In this document: piece after piece, positions 21,255 through 31,969 of the stretch
Position numbering within the stretch: the first letter of the stretch is position 1
Layout of the letters: the number at the start of each line of letters is the position of its first letter
Assembly (NCBI GenBank): GCA_024291935.2
Contig: CM044306.1
Location: 4,536,501-4,600,500 of the forward strand
Source of the DNA: Okapia johnstoni
Lineage: Eukaryota; Chordata; Mammalia; Artiodactyla; Giraffidae
DNA: 64,000 bases
Direction: 5' to 3'
Program-made: the position numbers and the translations under genes
Notes under the pieces: model-generated
Told to the model about the DNA's origin: nothing
The model's database searches: none
The model's input: only the letters and a program-made list of their open reading frames with translations

Positions 21255-21974
21255 CTCACCTTCTGATTCCACTCCCTCGTTTAGCCCACCTCCGAATGTA
21301 GGCTGGCCCAGTGACTTGCTTTAACCAACAGAATGGAGCAGGAGTAATGCTGCACTAGTTCCAGGCTTAAGTCTGAAGGAGATGGGGCAGCTGTGTAAGC
21401 CATCATACTAACCTATCAGAATATCCACTGGAAGGACTGATGCTGAAGCTGAAGCTCCAATACTTTGGCCACCTGATGCGAAGAACTGACTCATTGGAAA
21501 AGACCCTGATGCTGGGAAAGATTGAAGGCAGGAGGAGAAGGAGACTACCAAGGATGAGATGGTTGGATGGCATCACTGACTTGAGGGACATGAGTTTGAG
21601 CAACCTTCAGGAGTTGGTGATGAACAGGGAAGCCTGGCGTGCTACAGTCCATGGGGTTGCAAAGATTCGGACACAACTGGGCAACTGAACTGAACTACCC
21701 TATCAGCTGGATGATGTAGAGAGACCACATGAAGAAAAGGAAGCCTTGAAATGATCAGGAAAAAAAAAAAATCGAGAGACCCAGTGTCCTGGGACCCAGC
21801 TGAGGCCAGCTTCCAGCTGAATGAAACTCCCCAAGCAACTATCATCCAGACCAAAAGAAGAACCACCCAGCCAATCCCAGCCCAGATTCCAGAACCACGA
21901 ACAATAAAATAGTGGCTGTTTTAAGCCACTATGTTTAGAGGTGGTTTGTTATGTAGCTGTTGGTGACTGATACA
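21255..21974 (+). mobile_element. MLT1-type LTR, split by BovB
   Basis: Left part 21255-21419 has ggctggcccagtgacttgct and aaccaacagaatggagcagg. Right part 21699-21974 has ggatgatgtagagagacc, ccagctgaatgaaactcccc, gaacaataaaatagtggctg, the ttttaagccactatgttt end and gtgactgatac. Old solitary LTR; no viral genes. Confidence 0.82.
21420..21698 (+). repeat. BovB 3' fragment inserted in MLT1
   Basis: Runs from aatatccactggaaggactg to the gaactgaacta tail. cctatcag occurs at 21412-21419 and 21699-21706, an 8-bp target duplication, directly marking a BovB insertion. Confidence 0.95.
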
Positions 21975-22535
21975 CCTTTGCAAGGCCATCAGCTTGCCAG
22001 GGTGCCCCTCCTGTCCATGCAAAGCTCTGTGTGCAGGCAGGCACGTATGCCTCTCCTTAGTGATGAGAAGCCTGGATACAAACAGCAGCAGTTCAGAGTC
22101 ACTGCCTCCTACAAGTGATGCTCAGCTTACTGGTACCGGAACTTAGCACAGAGTTGGCACCTAGATACACATTTACAAAATGGATGCAGAGCAATGAATC
22201 TGATCTTAACAGACTCCAGAAAAGCCTGTCTAAACGGGTACTTATGCCTGCAAACCTTCCCAGAAACTCATAAGCTTCAACATCAGGGAATGGTCCCATG
22301 AATCTGACCATAATTCCCAAGGCTCCTGAAGCCCAGTTCTTCTTCCAAGGATGGATGGATAACAGAGGGCCACTAAGTCAACACAGCACCTTCCTGAGCT
22401 TCACTCAGCTCTCCCTTCAACAAGAAAGAAGACCTTTATTTAGAGTATAGGTTCCATTTTGGTAGGAGAGGAAGATGGTTCAAAGATTGTTTTTGAATCC
22501 CATGTGACTGCAAAATGGTGTAGAATGTACTCATT
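21975..22535. other. Repeat-free segment
   Basis: No repeat or gene recognised. Confidence 0.4.
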
Positions 22536-22539
22536 TGAA

Positions 22540-22732
22540 GACAGTAAGTTCCCCCCATTATTTTCTTCTTCCATTTTTATTCTATTCTCATTAATTAAAA
22601 AAATGAGTGGTTCATGCTCCGCTTATTAAAAGCTCATTTACTGCTAATTCATTAAAACAAATAGAAACGGAAATCTTTTAAATTATGAATCGCCATTAGA
22701 TTTAATAGCAAAAATAAAAAGATTTCAATCTG
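22540..22732. promoter_or_regulatory. Candidate conserved non-coding element, TAAT-rich
   Basis: Strongly AT-rich yet not simple sequence, with many homeodomain-type cores: cattaattaaa, ctgctaattcattaaa, taaattatgaatcgcc and ccattagatttaatag. It belongs to no repeat family I know. Function is inference only. Confidence 0.3.
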
Positions 22733-22765
22733 CAAAAAAAAAAGAAAGAAAGACTGAAAGAAAGA
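22733..22765. repeat. A-rich / (GAAA)n tract
   Basis: An A run followed by gaaagaaagactgaaagaaag. Simple purine repeat. Confidence 0.85.
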
Positions 22766-22844
22766 AGGCATGTGACTCCTGCAAATTTGATTTTTTTTCA
22801 ACTTTTTCTGGAGAAGTGCTGCTTTTGTTTTTTAACAAGGATCT

Positions 22845-22960
22845 CCCAGGGATCTTGTTAAAATGCAGATTCTAATTCAGGCGTTGTGGGGTAGGGTCTG
22901 AGAGTCTGCATTTCCAGCAAGTCCCAAGTGATGCTGACGTGTCTGATCCAAGGGCCACAC
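22845..22960 (+). mobile_element. MER5A (hAT-Charlie) fragment
   Basis: gggatcttgttaaaatgcag, attctaattcagg, ggtctgagagtctgcatttc and ccaagtgatgctgacgtg match the MER5A body in forward direction. Confidence 0.78.
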
Positions 22961-22961
22961 A

Positions 22962-23045
22962 GCCTGGCTCTCTCAGTTTATAGGTGAGGAAGTTGAGGGG
23001 CAGAGCAAAGGTTCTTCCACTAGTTGCAGGTCCCAGAGCAGACTG
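22962..23045 (-). repeat. MIR SINE fragment
   Basis: Antisense core ctcagtttataggtgaggaa, gttgaggggcagag. Short and diverged. Confidence 0.6.
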
Positions 23046-23164
23046 CATGCACCCCACTGAAGGGCTAGGCTTACACCAGCGTGGGCCACTGGGGCTGGCC
23101 TTACTCAGCTATAGAAAGCCAGTTCTAGAGTGGCTGCTCCCCGTCACCTAAGAAAAGGCTTGCT

Positions 23165-23292
23165 GCCTTGGGATCACCCCCAGGAACTTACAAAATGCAA
23201 ATTCCCGGGCTTTTCTGCTGGAGACTGACTGAGTAGGTCCGGTGTGAGGCTCTGGAAACTGTGTTTTTAAGAGCTACTTGGGTGATTTTGAC
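23165..23292 (+). mobile_element. MER5A fragment
   Basis: gggatcacccccaggaactt, caaaatgcaaattcccgggc, gactgagtaggtccgg and gtttttaagagctacttggg align with MER5A, same strand as its neighbours. Confidence 0.78.
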
Positions 23293-23369
23293 GCACTTCT
23301 GGGTTTGGGATTATTCATCTAGAAGACTGGGGAAACAGTGACCCCAAGGAAATAAGATTCAAAATTATT

Positions 23370-23592
23370 ATCAGCTAGCCAATATTTCGTAAGGGGTTTC
23401 TGCATTCCAGGCCCTGTTCTCATGTAGGTCGGTATGAAATGATACAAACTTCACCATGATTCTATCTGGCAATTACTACCACTCTTCCCATTTTAGAGAA
23501 GACAAAACCAAGGCACAGAGCAGCTGTACAGCAGCAAACGTCACACCCCTAGTGAGCCTCTGAGCCCCAGTCAGAACCCAGGTGTTTAGCCT
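23370..23592 (-). repeat. MIR SINE
   Basis: Antisense MIR with ggccctgttctcatgtagg, acttcaccatgattctatc and cccattttagagaagacaaa, then the cacagagcagctgta block. Confidence 0.78.
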
Positions 23593-23618
23593 GAGTTCAT
23601 TCATCTACAACAAAGGTA

Positions 23619-23832
23619 GGGTTTCCCTGGTGGCTCAAATGGTAAAGAATCTGCCTCCAATGCAGGAGATGTGGGTTTGATCTCTCAGTCGGGAAGATCC
23701 CCTGGAGAAGGGAATGGCTACCCAGTCCAGTATTCTGGCCTGGAGAGTTCCACGGACAGAGGCGCTTGACGGGCTACAGTCCATGGGGCTGCAACGAGTC
23801 AGACACGACTGAGCGACCAACACTTTCATTTC
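23619..23832 (+). repeat. Bov-tA SINE
   Basis: Sense full-length copy from gggtttccctggtggctc to gaccaacactttcatttcc. Confidence 0.94.
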
Positions 23833-23999
23833 CTGCAAAACTTCTGAGACATCCCCCAGCAAATCTATGCATCTCCAAAGCCAGGGGACCGTGAGAGTGG
23901 GATGTACGTTCTGCAACATTCTCCAAATGACCCCCGTGTCCAGAAAAGACAGAGAGATGGGCATCCCGAGACAGAAGGAAGCTGCCAGGGAACTCCCCT

Positions 24000-24142
24000 G
24001 GGGAACTAAGGGCCCAGACCTCTGCTTTCAGGTACCCCTGGATCCCCTGGGGATCTGGTTCAAATGCAGGTTCCCATCCAGCAGGTCTGGGTGGGGCCCG
24101 AGTCTGCACTTCCAGTTCCCAGAGGATGCTGACGCGGCATCC
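24000..24142 (+). mobile_element. MER5A fragment
   Basis: ggatcccctggggatctggt, tcaaatgcaggttcccatcc, ggtctgggtggggcccgag and cagaggatgctgacgc; third MER5A on the same strand within 1.3 kb. Confidence 0.75.
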
Positions 24143-24840
24143 CACTTGGCGTGGTGAGGGCCTGGACGACAGCGCTGGCAGGCTCTGTGCTCTCTCCTGC
24201 CTCCCCAGACAAGTCTGATTCCAGCTCATCATCCCCAGGAGAACATCCCTTAAATGGGTTTCCAGGGGGCTCCAGCCACCGCTTAACTCCCCAAACCTGG
24301 AGCTAGTCCACGCCTTGCAAGTTTCATCAGAGGCCCTCGGGGAATCCAGACCCTTCTAGAAAAGCACTGATCCCTGTGTCTGTACTCCTAGTCTTTCTCT
24401 CCGTCTTTCCCGCCCATGGCACCCCCGCCAGGACCTCCTCCGAAAGCCCTCCTTCTGAATGTGAAGTCCACCCAGTGGGCAACCCCGCTCCCCGTGGCCC
24501 CAAGATTGCTGGGCATCCGCGAAGCGGGGCAGGGGAGGTGAAGAGAGGATAAGCGCAGAGCGAGGAGGCCCCGTGAGGTCTTGTGACCGACCGGGCCTCC
24601 TGGTGCCGCCGAGGTGGCAGTGCCAACACGCAGAGCTGAACTCCTTGGCCAGCCTCCGAAACAAACACCCAACGCAAACACGCCCTGGTGTGTCTCTGAG
24701 CAGACTGTGTAAATACGGAGGGGGGGAGGGAGAAAAAAAACCCAACTGGCCACAGATCCCGCTTTCAAACACGTTGAAACAAAATAATCCCTCTCTCTTG
24801 CTCACTCCTCCTGCTCACTCTTTTTTTTTTTAATTTCCAC
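24143..24840. other. GC-rich repeat-free segment
   Basis: No repeat recognised. It has a purine tract with two G runs (24717-24741) and a T run (24819-24830). Overlapping frames on the minus strand (up to 149 codons) have no known domain. Confidence 0.45.
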
Positions 24841-25760
24841 TGGTGCCGAGGCCCCGGTGGAGCCTGGCTGGCGGCCTGTTACAGCCTGCAGCCTACCTGT
24901 CTTGCATAGGAATGAAGCCTGGACGGGTTACACGATCTGCCCCGGCTCCAGCTCCCGCCTGTGGAGTCCAGGAAACAGAGCAGAAGCTGTTCTCAAAGCT
25001 CCGCAGAGAAGGGACCCCCGGAGGACAGAGCGGGGGCAGAGCGGGCAGGGGGCACGGCCGGTGGGCAGGGACCCGGTCCAACCGACCCGGCTGCAGCGGG
25101 GTGGCCCAGCACCCTGGCCCTCGGAGTCACGCCCTGCCTCCAAGCAGCAAGCCCCCAACACGGGATGTGGGGGCCACAGAACAGGGCCCCAACAGAGTGA
25201 GCAGGAGGGACTCATTCCAGGCAAGCGCTCTCCAGGGGTTTCTGACCTCCAAGCACACGTGTGTGCAGACAAGGGGGCCACTTTCTTGTGGTTTTGCTGC
25301 TGGTTGTATATTGGGTTTTTGGAACTTTCGGAGGGCAGGGTGTGGCGGGGTCCATGAGTCACTGGCAGACGAGAGCCCACCTCCCTCCTCTCTGCAAGTT
25401 CAAACAACTGAGTTGTCTTGCCCAGCTCCTCGCCAAGGTCTCTTACTCAATCTTGGAGCAAAAGGGAGCGATGGAGCGGGAGGCCGGGAGGGGAGTCCAG
25501 AGGGTTCTCTGCCTCTGACACCGGGCTCAGCTGTTAGAATTTAGGCGCGGTGGAGACAGGAGGCAACAGGACTGGTGTGGAGGCGGGTGAGGAAGCGGCG
25601 GAGGGCGGTCTGAGGCCCGGAGCCCCGGGAGGCTACGCCACGGCGAACTGAATGCCGGGCACCGACTGCGCCCACGCGCCGTCTCCCTCTGCACATTCTT
25701 AGAAGCGGGTCGGGGACTCCATCCTTCACCGAGGCTCGTCAGGCATCTCGCGTTGATTAT
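24841..25760. promoter_or_regulatory. CpG-rich block, possible weak CpG island
   Basis: Two CpG-dense patches, about 24990-25140 and 25535-25755, are joined by less dense DNA. By hand I count about 25 CpGs in the second patch. Frames of 233 and 166 codons (plus) and 159 (minus) cross the same bases, which is what low stop frequency in GC-rich DNA gives. No TATA box or recognised first exon is seen. Confidence 0.45.
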
Positions 25761-26212
25761 TTACAATCGCCATTCCCAAGAAGAGGCCAGACTCATGGGG
25801 GGAACCCCAGTCGTCTGGGGCTGGGCAGGAAGCACAGTCCAAGAGGATCATCAAATTCTTCCCAAGCATCCGCTGTGATTTTAAAACTCTGGTTTGAAGA
25901 GCCTGTCTGAGATTATCCAGGTCTGCGGGCAGAGCCAAGGCCACACCCATGGTGGGGTTTATGTCTCCTTTTCCAGTTTGTTTTTTTTTTAAGAAAAAGC
26001 CCTTACACCTGAATTTCCACTATTAAGGAGCATCTTTTGGGTCTGCAGTACCCTCAGGGCGGGGCCCAGAAAAATCGGAGGAGATGATCCCAGCTTTTAA
26101 GGAACGTATACCTTTGCTAGGAGAGAACCAACTTACCCAGTGGAGTTTAGCGGCTTTGGAGTCCCAGACTGAACATACCTGCAGATGTAATGATTCTACA
26201 GGCTCTCCCTTC
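25761..26212. other. Repeat-free segment
   Basis: No repeat assigned. T run at about 25980-25991. Confidence 0.4.
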
Positions 26213-26370
26213 CTGAGTGAGTGCTCTGCACCAGGCATGAGGCTCGGGACCTTCTGGACAGGGGTTTGAATCCCTACAACCACCTTGTGAGGTGGAACCC
26301 ATCACAACCCCATTGCACAGATGAGCACGTGGAGGCTTTGGGTCAAGGTCAGGTCATGCAGGTGACAAGT
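26213..26370 (-). repeat. MIR SINE
   Basis: Antisense MIR: gctctgcaccaggcatgagg, caaccaccttgtgaggtgg, cccattgcacagatgagcac, then ggtcaaggtcaggtcatg. Confidence 0.75.
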
Positions 26371-26394
26371 GACAGTGTGCACTGCCTTCCCTCA

Positions 26395-26572
26395 AATCTC
26401 TCCCAGCACCGACCTCCTTCTGCCTGGAAGTCTAGCTGCTCTTTCCCAAACAGCCAGAGCACCCCAAGGCAGGAACCATGCCTTTTCTCCTTCCAAACTG
26501 CCCTCAGCCTCCCACTTGGCACTGTGGAAACAGCAGATCCTTAGACACTGCTTTTGAATAAATGGATTAAAA
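26395..26572 (+). repeat. L2 LINE 3' end
   Basis: The end caaggcaggaaccatgcctt, cctcccacttggcactgtgg and ttttgaataaatgg is the L2 tail pattern. The upstream limit is uncertain. Confidence 0.6.
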
Positions 26573-26593
26573 AACTTGCAAGAGGGAAAAGGC

Positions 26594-26996
26594 AACTCTG
26601 TGAGAGTTGGACCATAAAGAAGGCTGAGAGCCAAAGAACAGATGCTTTGGAACTGTGGTACTGGAGAAGACTCTTGAGAGTCTCTTGGACTGCAAGGAGA
26701 TCCAACCAGTCAATCCTAAAGGAAATCAACCCTGAAGACTGATTGGAAGGACTGATGCTGAAGCTTCAATAATTTAGCCATCTGATGTGAAAGCCAAATC
26801 ACTGGAAAAGACCTTGATGCTGGGAAAGATTGAGGGCAAAAGGAGAAGGGGGTGACAGAGGGTGAGATGGTTGGATGGCATCACTGACTCAATGGACATG
26901 AGTTTGAGCAAACTCTAGGAGATAGTGAAGGACAGGGAAGCCTGGTGTGCTGCAGACTGTGGGAGTTGGACACAACTTAGTGACTGAACAATAACA
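26594..26996 (+). repeat. BovB LINE 3'-end fragment
   Basis: Starts at gtgagagttggaccataaag and runs to tgactgaacaataacaac. Many substitutions and small gaps make it an older copy than that at 15.5 kb. Confidence 0.94.
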
Positions 26997-27004
26997 ACGA
27001 TGCA

Positions 27005-27235
27005 CGCTGTAGTATTTGGAGGAAAGTGTATGCATGCATGTCACTTACTCTGAAAGCATCAAACAAAATGAGACAGGGAGACACCTGGAAATTAAGCTGG
27101 ATATATAATAACGCAAATCCAGCAAGTCAATAATGAAATCGATGCAGTGGGTTTCTATGGGTGCTCCGTGTATAATTCTTTCAATTTTTACACATATTTG
27201 TAATTTTCCATAATAAAATTTGGGAGGGGGATGAA
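27005..27235 (+). repeat. L1M 3' end
   Basis: gtgtataattctttcaattt, cacatatttgtaattttcc and ataataaaatttgggagg match old L1 3' ends. The body upstream is diverged. Confidence 0.65.
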
Positions 27236-28660
27236 GTGCATCTCAAACAGCTTCATATGAAAAGAACATTGATGTGGTGAGTTTTCAGAGCTATTCACAC
27301 AAACCTGAGAGCCAAGAAGGCAAAGCACGAGAGGCCCTCAGGCTGGGTTTAAAGTCACCGGACACAGAGATTCACTTTGGGGTCTGGCTCAAGAGTAAAG
27401 TCAGAGCAGCCTGGGTCTGCAGTCAGTTTCTCTGCACAAGACACAATTTCCTGTTCCTCTGATTCAGCACCTCTCGGACTCAAAATACTCTCACTAAATA
27501 GCATTTTCATGAGTTAAGTGTAAATGAATCAGGAACAAATGGATTAAGCTTCTCAGCACATGTACAGGGTTGAAGTCAGAAATTAAAACTAGGAAAGGAA
27601 GCAGGAACGACACGGAACAGGGGAAGGGTCTCCGTTTCAAGCATAAAACCACCTTCTGCAGAATAACTGACTGACTCACGGATCTCCATCCCAAGGGCTT
27701 CTGGGGCCCTCCTCTTTAAAATTCAAACAACTTTGAAAAATATTTCTCCTCCTGGAAAGCAGAGGGGAGAGGAAAGGCTTTGAAGTCCTCCAAGTCATTT
27801 AATATTTCTTTCAAAGGTAAAGTATTACATTTTTAGCCAATATTAAATAAACATCTTCTTGAATGGTATGTTCAAAGCCTTTGAGCCTCTGATGTTGGCA
27901 TTTTTTGTTTTGTGTTCTGGAGGGTGAGCGAGGATGGTGTCTTTTCTTGTCAAATGGTCCGGAATCAGGGAACATCAGACCCAGGAAATTCAGAGGCCCC
28001 TACGCTATTATGAAGGAGGGGGAGTTTGGACAGGCTCTAGTGACCTTTCCAGAGAGGTCAGCCTTTCCAGAAGGGCAGACCATTCGATTCTTTGCAGGAG
28101 AGCTGCAGGCTCCAACTCTAAGTTGAGAATCCTGGGGTCACTCTGCCTGGACACGAGAGTTTACAGAAGCACCTTTAATCAGTCACCACCAGGGACGATG
28201 GCCACGCCTCCCTCCCCAGGGACCCACAGATTAGCACCTAGAGGTAAGGTGGGACAAGGACATTGGAAGTCAATGCACCTTTATGAGGGAATCTGGGCTG
28301 AGAGGGAGAGGAAAAAAAAAAAATCACACCTATGAAGGATTTTTTCCAACTAGCCTAATTTAGACACAACATATACAAACGCAACCCACAAAGATTATCC
28401 AGGCACAGGGCACGGGACAGTGGGAATGAAATGGGAACAGCAAAATCATGATTCTCAAACACCCGATGTTTGAGTAACAGCCCATAAATTCTTATTAAGT
28501 GAATTAACAAATAAATATAACTCACACTCTCCTCTATCGCAGAAGTGGTAATGCCTTGTGTGCAACTTCTCAGAAAAGGCGTGTTCGGGGTAAGAAACAT
28601 CAAACAGAAGATTCTCTTAGGGGCCGAGACCACCAAGGCATCCACTGTGCGTAACACAGT
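27236..28660. other. Repeat-free segment with candidate regulatory block
   Basis: About 1.4 kb without recognised repeats, unusually long for this window. At 27690-27905 it has an AT-rich non-simple block with repeated ctttgaa and tttcaaag strings (TCF/LEF-like). A donor-like agag/gtaagg occurs at 28238. No coding evidence. Confidence 0.4.
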
Positions 28661-28830
28661 ATTATTTCAATTAGCTCTTAAAAATGGACTTGTGAGATCT
28701 GGGTCATTAAACCCATCGAACAGATTTTTGAAAAAATGATCCACAGACAAAGCAAGTAATTCACCAAGACCACACAGCTGGTAAGAGACGAATTCAAACA
28801 CAGATCTCTGATTCCAGAGAGACTCCATCC
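28661..28830 (-). repeat. MIR SINE
   Basis: Antisense MIR, diverged in the middle, ending caccaagaccacacagctgg and aagagacgaattcaaacac. Confidence 0.75.
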
Positions 28831-28926
28831 TGTTCTTTGTCATCATGGATGATCTTCCCTGCCTGGCTGCACCCAGAAGGGAGAACTTGAACCCTAAAGG
28901 ATCTATAGGAAATCTAATGGAGAGAG

Positions 28927-29187
28927 CTTCCCCAGTGGCTCAGGGATAAAGGCTCCGCCTGCCAATGCACGAGACACGGGCTCGATCCCTGGTCCAGGAA
29001 GACCCCACTTGCTCGGAGCAACCACGCCCCGGCGCCAAGCCACCAAAGCCCCTGCTCTGCCGCTGGAGAAGCCCCCGCACCACAACTCGAGAGTCAGCCC
29101 TGCTCGCTGCAGCTAGAGAAACACCAGAGCGGCAACAAAGACCCAGCACAGACAAAAACAGAACTCAATCAAATAAAAAAGAAATAT
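28927..29187 (+). repeat. CHR-2-type SINE with 11-bp target duplication
   Basis: Long form: cttccccagtggctcaggg, gggctcgatccctggtcc, the ccaccaaagcccctg and agcccccgcaccacaac body, and an aaataaaaaag tail. aatggagagag occurs at 28916-28926 and 29188-29198. Confidence 0.95.
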
Positions 29188-29424
29188 AATGGAGAGAGAG
29201 AGAGCCTGTGGGATAAGAACAACGATAACAACAAATTGTATTTGTATGCTAATCTCCTTCACCAGAGGGAATGAACTTTATCGATTTTTTTTTAACCCAA
29301 AATAACTCTCATTGTAAACTGGAAAACTAAGATCACTTATAATCACAGCACTCAGAGGTAATCTGTTAATCTTTCGTTAAAAATCCTTCCAAAAATTTTA
29401 AGTGTTTTCATATGCTTTAAAAAA

Positions 29425-29930
29425 AAAAACAAAACCAAACTTTTTTATTTTGGAATATTTTTAGATAAAACAGAAAAGTTGCAGAGGTCATACAGAGTTC
29501 CTGTCTATCCTTGACCCATGAAGGATAAAATGGTATGAACATTTAGCATAACCATGGCTATTTGTCAAAATTAAGAAATTAACATCAGTACCTTTCTGTC
29601 AAACATAGATTTTATCTGGATCACCTTAGCTTTTTGGCCCATGTCTTTTTTCTGTTCCAGAACCCAGTCTGGCGTACCACCTCATAGTACACTGGTATAG
29701 TTTTTAAACAGATTCTTTTTACTCAACCCTACATCACGAACGTACAATATTTCTTTATCAACAGAGAGAAGTCTCCGACAGCATTTTCGACCACTCCCTA
29801 GCACTCCATTCTATCAGTGGGTGAGACCCTCCATTCAAAGGGCATTTCCATAAGTGTCAGATGGACAAACATCATTGTTGTGTGCACCTGTCTGAGACAG
29901 CATCAGGATAAATTCTGGAAGTGTACCACA
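29425..29930 (-). repeat. Old L1 (L1M-type) fragment
   Basis: Antisense signature: acagaaaagttgcagaggtc, gcataaccatggctatttgt, aattaagaaattaacatcag, tttttctgttccagaaccca. Upstream 29290-29425 may belong to it. Limits approximate. Confidence 0.72.
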
Positions 29931-30079
29931 AGCAGGTTAAGAGTCTTCATTCATTAGGCCCTACTCTCCTGAAAGCCTGAGCCCACTGGCCTCCTCCCAA
30001 CAGATGAATAATTTTACCTTAAATTCACTTGGGATCAGAAAAGACTGACTCAGTAAACCAACTCTTCCATACTCTAGAG

Positions 30080-30321
30080 CAGGGGTCCCCAACCTCTGGG
30101 ATCTAATGCCTGATGATCTGAGGTGGAGCTGATGCCATAATAACATATATAACGTATTAATCATACTATTATGATATAATAATAACCTAATAAGACATAA
30201 AGCGCACAATAAACGCAACGCCCTTTATCACCCATCCTCAAACCATCCCCCCGCGCAGTCCATGGAAAAACTGTCTTCCATGAAACGGGTCCCTAGTGCC
30301 GAAAAAAGTTGGGGACTGCTA
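30080..30321. mobile_element. MER1-type hAT element with perfect 8-bp duplication
   Basis: Terminal repeats caggggtccccaacctctgg at the left and aagttggggactgcta at the right. The interior has gatctaatgcctgatgatct, an AT-rich centre and tccatggaaaaactgtcttc. ctctagag occurs at 30072-30079 and 30322-30329, exactly the 8-bp duplication made by hAT transposases. It is a non-autonomous internally deleted copy without coding sequence. Confidence 0.93.
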
Positions 30322-30329
30322 CTCTAGAG

Positions 30330-31726
30330 AGACAACCACGGGGCGGGAAATAGTTACTGGACTTCCAAGACAATCACCCCCAATCTCAAAACCAGACTAA
30401 TCCTCTTCAAGAGGCACCCCCAAATCAGACCTTTATTCTCTCCTGTTCCCACTGGCCCTACTCTTCGGGCCCGACACACAGTGAGAGCTTCAGGCTTCAG
30501 CGTTTCAATCGTGGAGTGACTTTCAGGGTACAGGGGCAACTCCTGCCGAGTTCAATTTCCTTCCCGTCTCTCTGTAGTCTCTCCTTGAGACTTCCGGAAG
30601 GGCAAGCTCCAAGCAGGCTTGTGCAGTAAGTAACACGTGTACCAGGAAGGACAGAAGGATTTGATAGTCAGCAAAATTATATGCCTCGTTTTTTTTTCTT
30701 TTTTTTTAATTCTGGTGGTGAAAGGAACAGGGTGAGGGGGAGAGATTACAAAACTGCTTGCCTGTCTAGAAACGGCTCAGAGTGAGCCTGAACCAGGGAC
30801 CTGCCCAGCATGACAACAACGGCCATGGTCACGCTTCCAAAAGACGCCTATATTTTATTTGGAGACTCCATTCTTCAATGCAAAATACTCTGTCCCCATG
30901 TGCAGGAAAATGCTCTATATTTGAGATGACTGGAGGGAAAAAAAAGTGGGGGAGGCAGGGTAGATTTAGAGAAATGAGTCCTACCCCGTGCTGGGGAATT
31001 CTTCAGTGCCATCCTGGGCTGCAAAGAGAAAAGCAAAGCAAAAACAAGCTACTGGTCACAGGGAACGCTCTTCCACGCCAGACTCAGCTTGAATTAATAC
31101 ACAACACAACCTCTTTGAGGGGGAAACGCTGCTTTAAACTAAGAGTCTCTTCTCTAAAGGCAACTGATTAAAAAACAACAGGAAGTTGAGAATATTCTGG
31201 GAGGAGAAAGGGCTGCCCCGTGAGAAACTTCCTTCACCCTGATGTCTGCGATATCGTCATCCTGGTGAAGGCCACGCCTTCAGGTCAGGAGTGATCAAGT
31301 CTCTGTGGCCACGGGTGCGAGGTCCATTCCCAGGAGGACAACGCCCAGGATCTTGGGCTTTTTATCTCCCGGGGGACTCTGTGGTTTGCTCCACTGGCTG
31401 GGAGGACCTACTTCACTTTTGAATTCCACCCAGAAACCTCAGGAGGTTCTGCCCAGGGAAGAGAACAGTCTAACTGGTTACAGGATACAGGGTCTGCCCA
31501 GAGGACATTCCTCTGGGCACCCGCTCCCAAGTGGTCCCCTGGCCATTATGGAGGAGAAGACTTCAGCTAGGGAACAGCATAGGAGAATATGAGTCCAAGC
31601 AAGGAAAACACAAGAAACAAACAAAAAAACAGACTTTAAAACAGAGGAGCCACTTTCTCCTGTTTATTGATGAAGTACGGTAGTCACTCAAAAAGGAGTT
31701 ACTGCACAGAGAATAAAGCCTTAGAG
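30330..31726. other. Repeat-free segment
   Basis: About 1.4 kb with no repeat family recognised. A T-rich run lies at 30689-30708. Frames of 129 codons (30782-31171) and 95 codons show no similarity. Confidence 0.45.
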
Positions 31727-31736
31727 AGCAAAGCAC

Positions 31737-31878
31737 TGGGACTTCCCTGGTGGTCCAGTGGTTAAGACTCTGCCTTCAAATGCAGGGGGCGCAGGTTCAA
31801 TCCTGGGTCAAGGAACTTAGATCTCACATGCTGCAAGGTGCTGCCAAAATTTTTTTTTAAATTAAAGAAATTTTAGAA
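31737..31878 (+). repeat. CHR-type SINE with 10-bp target duplication
   Basis: gggacttccctggtggtcca, ggttcaatcctgggtcaagg, aacttagatctcacatgc, then T/A-rich end. agcaaagcac at 31727-31736 and 31879-31888. Confidence 0.95.
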
Positions 31879-31969
31879 AGCAAAGCACCCTTATTCCAGC
31901 CTGCATCTTCCAGGGTGAAGCAGCCCATTTCTGCTAGCAGAGTCTTTGTAAACCAAATTAGAGATCTCT

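Noticed and set aside
24843..25544. 233-codon plus-strand frame
   Set aside because: Same reasoning: CpG-rich DNA with open frames on both strands and no recognisable domain or convincing splice context.
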